From assembly GCA_003260075.1 (NCBI GenBank), contig QLIY01000229.1:1-64000 (forward strand): 64,000 bases of DNA, in the 5' to 3' direction. This DNA is from Phallusia mammillata (Eukaryota; Chordata; Ascidiacea; Phlebobranchia; Ascidiidae). Positions 62,001-64,000 of the stretch are shown piece by piece (within the stretch, counting starts at the first letter, position 1; the number at the start of each line of letters is the position of its first letter). The translations under genes were made by a program, and so were the position numbers. A model generated the notes under the pieces. It was not told the origin of the DNA. It ran no database searches and saw nothing but the letters and a program-made list of their open reading frames with translations.

Positions 62001-62166
62001 TTCATAGTATAGTTACAATATTGAATATGTGTGTTCGTTAGTCAGCCATTGGTCAAAAAACGACCGCAACTCAATTTTAGGTTTCGCCGCGAAACATGCG
62101 CCTTACCTCGGCCAAACAAATCCACAGTACCAGACCTAAAAATCGTCGCAGAAGCCTTTTATCCAT
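21365..62166 (-). CDS. JAG: Jagged/Serrate-type Notch ligand, complete, 26 coding exons
   Basis: A single-pass membrane ligand that activates Notch on neighbouring cells. All 26 exons join in phase to 4869 nt, a 1622-residue protein against about 1220 in human JAG1. Order: signal peptide (1-19), MNNL (about 21-140), DSL (Cys190-Cys232), 16 EGF repeats (about 235-861), von Willebrand C-like Cys-rich region (862 to about 990), juxtamembrane region, membrane helix (about 1089-1114) and a cytoplasmic tail of about 500 residues. Sixteen EGF repeats, the Cys-rich region and the VIDSC motif in EGF10 mark it as Jagged, not Delta. The extra length is almost entirely in the tail. Introns 4, 5, 9 and others are several kb; one intron is GC-AG. 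Partial repeats of exons 22 and 23 beside C tracts look like assembly artefacts. No break was seen. Confidence 0.96.
24037..25512 (-). CDS. JAG: JAG exons 22-25: von Willebrand C-like and juxtamembrane region
   Basis: Exons: 25512-25397, 24891-24625, 24396-24265, 24196-24037. Exon 22 opens the Cys-rich region with [19 protein letters not shown], and exon 23 continues KIWCGPAIC; these match the JAG1 CR region. Exon 24 ([11 protein letters not shown]) and exon 25 (Ser/Thr/Asp-rich, then FKPVTGPDG) correspond to the JAG1 juxtamembrane segment. The intron-side half of exon 22 recurs at 25198-25245 and of exon 23 at 24940-24990, each next to a C10 tract. The copies chosen here are the ones with both splice sites and open frames. 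Confidence 0.93.
24846..25022. repeat. Direct repeat joined by a C10 tract (24930-24939)
   Basis: 24846-24929 and 24940-25022 match. The repeat duplicates the 5' part of JAG exon 23 and its acceptor. Confidence 0.85.
25050..25429. repeat. Direct repeat joined by a C10 tract (25246-25255)
   Basis: 25050-25245 and 25256-25429 match with indels. The first copy ends inside JAG exon 22, giving a truncated exon with a donor but no acceptor. Confidence 0.83.
25623..55265 (-). CDS. JAG: JAG exons 5-21: sixteen EGF repeats
   Basis: Exons (minus strand): 55265-55205, 47856-47723, 47656-47537, 46427-46314, 43270-43157, 39567-39454, 39268-39222, 38022-37849, 36133-35983, 34510-34346, 31288-31175, 31065-30952, 28734-28621, 28333-28217, 26277-26250, 26022-25937, 25736-25623. 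EGF1 and EGF2 are the short atypical pair seen after DSL in all Jagged proteins. Most later repeats occupy one 114-nt phase-1 exon each. EGF7 is split at 39222/38022 and EGF15 at 26250/26022. EGF10 is the long atypical repeat with VIDSC. Several repeats have the DxDEC-type calcium-binding start, for example [10 protein letters not shown] and [10 protein letters not shown]. The donor after exon 38022-37849 is GC (CAG/GCAAGT). Confidence 0.95.
26278..28216 (-). other. JAG intron between exons 28333-28217 and 26277-26250
   Basis: A 1.9-kb intron with a 105-bp direct repeat joined by C10 and, directly after the second copy, a 51-base C tract. Nothing else seen. Confidence 0.7.
27407..27677. repeat. 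Direct repeat joined by C10, then a 51-base C tract
   Basis: 27407-27511 and 27522-27626 match with C10 at 27512-27521. The second copy runs straight into 51 pure C (27627-27677), after which the sequence is unrelated. Confidence 0.83.
32513..32745. repeat. Direct repeat joined by a C10 tract (32625-32634)
   Basis: 32513-32624 and 32635-32745 are near-identical JAG intron sequence. Confidence 0.85.
33704..33863. mobile_element. hAT-type element (160 bp) in a JAG intron
   Basis: Starts CAGTGTTTTTTTAAGG and ends CCTTAAAAAAACTG. Exact 8-bp duplications CACATGGG lie at 33696-33703 and 33864-33871. Non-coding. Confidence 0.88.
34511..38266 (-). other. JAG introns flanking exon 36133-35983
   Basis: Intron sequence either side of the EGF9 exons, with one Su(H)-type site (TTCCCACA, 35202-35209). 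No gene or structured RNA was seen. Confidence 0.65.
38267..38329. repeat. 63-base pure C tract
   Basis: Uninterrupted C with no flanking repeat, in a JAG intron. Either a real homopolymer or a gap placeholder. Confidence 0.85.
39568..43156 (-). other. JAG intron between exons 43270-43157 and 39567-39454
   Basis: A 3.6-kb intron with a 72-base pure C tract (40977-41048), three Su(H)-type sites (39913-39920, 40590-40597, 42952-42959) and no gene. Confidence 0.75.
40977..41048. repeat. 72-base pure C tract
   Basis: Uninterrupted C with no flanking repeat, in a JAG intron. Creates spurious polyproline frames. Confidence 0.85.
43271..46313 (-). other. JAG intron between exons 46427-46314 and 43270-43157
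   Basis: A 3-kb, CpG-rich intron with one Su(H)-type site at 43692-43699. The 165-codon open frame at 44898-45395 has no recognisable domain and is not supported as a gene. Confidence 0.7.
52117..52597. repeat. 240-bp direct repeat split by a single N (52357)
   Basis: 52117-52356 and 52358-52597 are almost identical; one base differs at the GCGCAC(A/G)GGAGC site. Confidence 0.88.
53612..54106. repeat. 234-bp direct repeat around an N (53846)
   Basis: 53612-53845 and 53873 onward match. Between them are an N and a 25-bp insert (53847-53871) that forms an imperfect palindrome of CCCCTTC and GAAGGGG. Confidence 0.85.
56055..61309 (-). CDS. JAG: JAG exons 2-4: MNNL and DSL domains
   Basis: Exon 2 is 61309-60992 (106 codons). 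It carries the Notch-ligand N-terminal domain, with [14 protein letters not shown] and [13 protein letters not shown] closely matching the JAG1 pattern. Exon 3 is 56445-56397. Exon 4 is 56330-56055 and holds the end of the C2-like domain and the whole DSL domain, with six cysteines at 190, 199, 203, 215, 223 and 232 and the receptor-contact stretch YGFNCTKFC. Exons 3 and 4 are separated by a 66-bp intron, whereas intron 2 is about 4.5 kb. Together these domains bind the Notch EGF11-12 region. Confidence 0.97.
56446..60991 (-). other. JAG intron 2
   Basis: A 4.5-kb intron with no gene. It contains a 111-bp direct repeat split by a single N at 56751 and a Su(H)-type site (CGTGGGAA) at 58302-58309. 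Short open frames such as 58076-58567 lack any family resemblance. Confidence 0.75.
56640..56862. repeat. 111-bp direct repeat split by a single N (56751)
   Basis: 56640-56750 and 56752-56862 differ at one base (CCTCAGTG/CCTCCGTG). Confidence 0.88.
61310..62106 (-). other. JAG intron 1
   Basis: A 797-bp GT-AG intron (donor GTAAGG, acceptor TTTAACAG). No other feature seen. Confidence 0.85.
62107..62166 (-). CDS. JAG: JAG exon 1, signal peptide
   Basis: On the minus strand ATG (62166-62164) opens [20 protein letters not shown], followed at once by the donor GTAAGG. It is 60 nt, phase 0, and joins exon 2 in frame. The shape is that of a signal peptide: basic n-region, hydrophobic core and small residues near Leu-Ala. 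An in-frame TGA lies about 100 nt upstream with no ATG between, so this is the first possible start in the frame. Confidence 0.88.
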
Positions 62167-64000
62167 TGTATTTCGTTGGCAACAACTGGCTTCCTCTGTA
62201 GTCGTTGCAACAGATAAATCCACAAAAGTTAGGTTAATCTCAAGAAAATTCAGCCCTTGTCACTTTGCCCACGCTGTGCTGCTCTGCATTATCAGTGTTT
62301 TCTTCGGGAGCAGAAGATTTTCTTAACGATTCACACGAAGGCTTATTACACAGGCTAGAAACACTATGTCTTATTGGTACCGTTTCATCAGCAATCTACA
62401 AACTGGTACTACAGTAACGCTGCTATTTCGTCTGACATTAAAAGCAAATAGAAAAAAGGTAACACTACAAAACACTTACTGGTGTCTTGCGTGGATACTT
62501 GAAAATTCAATAAACCCTAGAAGAGGATAAATTAAACTTTAAATATCGCTGTTACTTTTGCTGGTTCTCAAAGTTAAGTTTAACATAAGAGCTGCGAAAT
62601 ATATAACACACCACAAACGCGAAAATTGTTAAACGTACTACCAACTTCAACATGATTAATTAATATGTTTACTACTTACAACAATCCTGAAAATGATACA
62701 ATCTGTCGACTCAACTTGGCTTTGTCATTTAATTACATTAAAACAAAAATACATTCTTAATCACTTGACCGCAGCTCCCTGATAACATACTAACGCTAAC
62801 AGACCATCGCGGCACAATCACTGAAGAAATTAACTGTTTCTGTCCGGCGAAAAACGTCGGCATATCTGTTAGCCAACTCAATGCATAGTTTTTCCTTTTT
62901 CAGCGGCTATCATCGACGCCGCGGCGACGGGACGCCACCACGTGCCGCGGTTTCAGCGATCAAGTGCTGTTCAGACTTCTTAAAATGAAACAAAGCTGCC
63001 AGCAAAAGTTGACTCACATTAACCGCACTGTAAACTACGATATTCAGGCCACGTTTATGGCTTGTTACCGAACAATGGTCATTGCTCAAAGTTTACCTTA
63101 GTTCATTCATGATTGTCTAGGTTTGCAGAATTGTTTATGTGTTCTAAATGCAGTTGTATATGTAATCACAAGTCCACAGCTACAAACTCGTTATTAAAGC
63201 AAGTTCGTTTAGTTGTTTGTCAACAATGCATTCATTAAACTAAATATTTTTTGACAAAACTAGTCCCTAAAGTACAAAAATATGTTTTACATGTTAAAGA
63301 ACCCCTTGCATGGTGAGTTAACTATTTAGTTAACCGACTTATGTCATGATAATAATAAGCTTAAGCAAATTATAGTAACTAAACTGTGCTTCAAGACAAT
63401 CCCAACAACTCTTACCTACAAATCTAACATAAACCTTTGTTTATCTGATTCTGTCATCAACGATTATACCAAACGCACACGTGCTTGTCAACAGAAAACA
63501 GACAACCGTTCGCGGTAAATTTTATTGATCAAGAGTCGCCACCTAGAGGCAACGAAAAGGTTTTAAAATTAATTTGCTTCCTTTTTTCCGACGTAGGTCC
63601 TTCTTTAAGAATAGTACTGCTTCGTAAAAACTGAAACAATATATTAAACCAATTTACATAATACTATGACTTGACGGATTTTGTTTGCCAAACCGGTTTT
63701 GTTGTTTTGAGTTGATTCGCCTCACCACTAGCTTTTGATTGTACAGTAGTCTTACGTTGCGATTCCGTGAAATCAGTGCGGAGGTCGCTGTTACGTTTTC
63801 TTTTTCGCCTCAAAGACCGCGCAACTGAAATCTAAACCCGTAATTTATTTTAAATTCCAGCGACTTAAACCACAGAAGTGGTGTGTTATTACACGCTATA
63901 CGATAAACTAATGTAGCACTTATTTAACCTATCACAACTATAAAGGCAGACCAACATGTCAAAAAAGACCCAACAATATGTTTTTCAATTTGAAAATATC
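62167..64000 (-). promoter_or_regulatory. JAG 5' flank and 5' UTR
   Basis: Upstream sequence of the Jagged start codon. No coding gene is supported. It is AT-rich, with a small GC-rich island near 62920-62955 that contains two CCGCGG sites about 30 bp apart. I saw no convincing TATA box or Su(H) site, and the transcription start cannot be fixed. Confidence 0.3.

Overview
The window is animal nuclear DNA. Genes are dense and intron-rich, introns are GT-AG (one GC-AG), and three of the four genes have clear animal orthologues. The Jagged gene has the chordate-type layout: MNNL, DSL, 16 EGF repeats and a von Willebrand C-like region. Short genes, compact introns in the first 20 kb and pairs of closely similar, allele-like sequence segments suggest a highly polymorphic invertebrate chordate, most likely a tunicate such as Ciona. 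The species is inference; the gene families are not.

Layout. Positions 1-14421, plus strand: all but the first exon(s) of TTC17, a tetratricopeptide-repeat protein; its 5' end lies outside the window. Positions 16051-18000, minus strand: a complete seven-exon NTAN1 (protein N-terminal asparagine amidohydrolase), tail to tail with TTC17. Positions 18313-19736, minus strand: a two-exon gene for a 150-residue protein that I do not recognise, ending about 310 bp upstream of the NTAN1 start codon. Positions 21365-62166, minus strand: a complete Jagged/Serrate-type Notch ligand in 26 coding exons over 40.8 kb. All 26 exons join in phase to 4869 nt, a 1622-residue protein, from a signal-peptide exon at 62166-62107 to a cytoplasmic tail of about 500 residues ending at 21365. 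Positions 62167-64000 are its upstream flank.

Two kinds of non-genic structure stand out. The first is a set of short hAT-type inverted-repeat elements with exact 8-bp target duplications, in introns of TTC17, the unknown gene and Jagged. The second is a set of pure C tracts, mostly exactly 10 or 11 long, nearly all lying between two near-identical copies of the same sequence, plus three long C tracts of 51, 63 and 72 that lack such flanks. The C10 junctions duplicate pieces of real exons in TTC17 and Jagged. They look like assembly joins between overlapping or allelic contigs rather than biology, and they matter because they create false exon duplications.

The genes do not form a pathway. 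TTC17 (actin/cilium-linked in vertebrates), NTAN1 (Asn/N-degron branch) and Jagged (Notch ligand) are ordinary neighbours. The long Jagged introns are CpG-rich, gene-free and contain at least eight perfect Su(H)/RBPJ-type sites, which may reflect Notch feedback. I found no clearly new multi-gene system; the best new material is the unrecognised 150-residue protein and the long Jagged tail.
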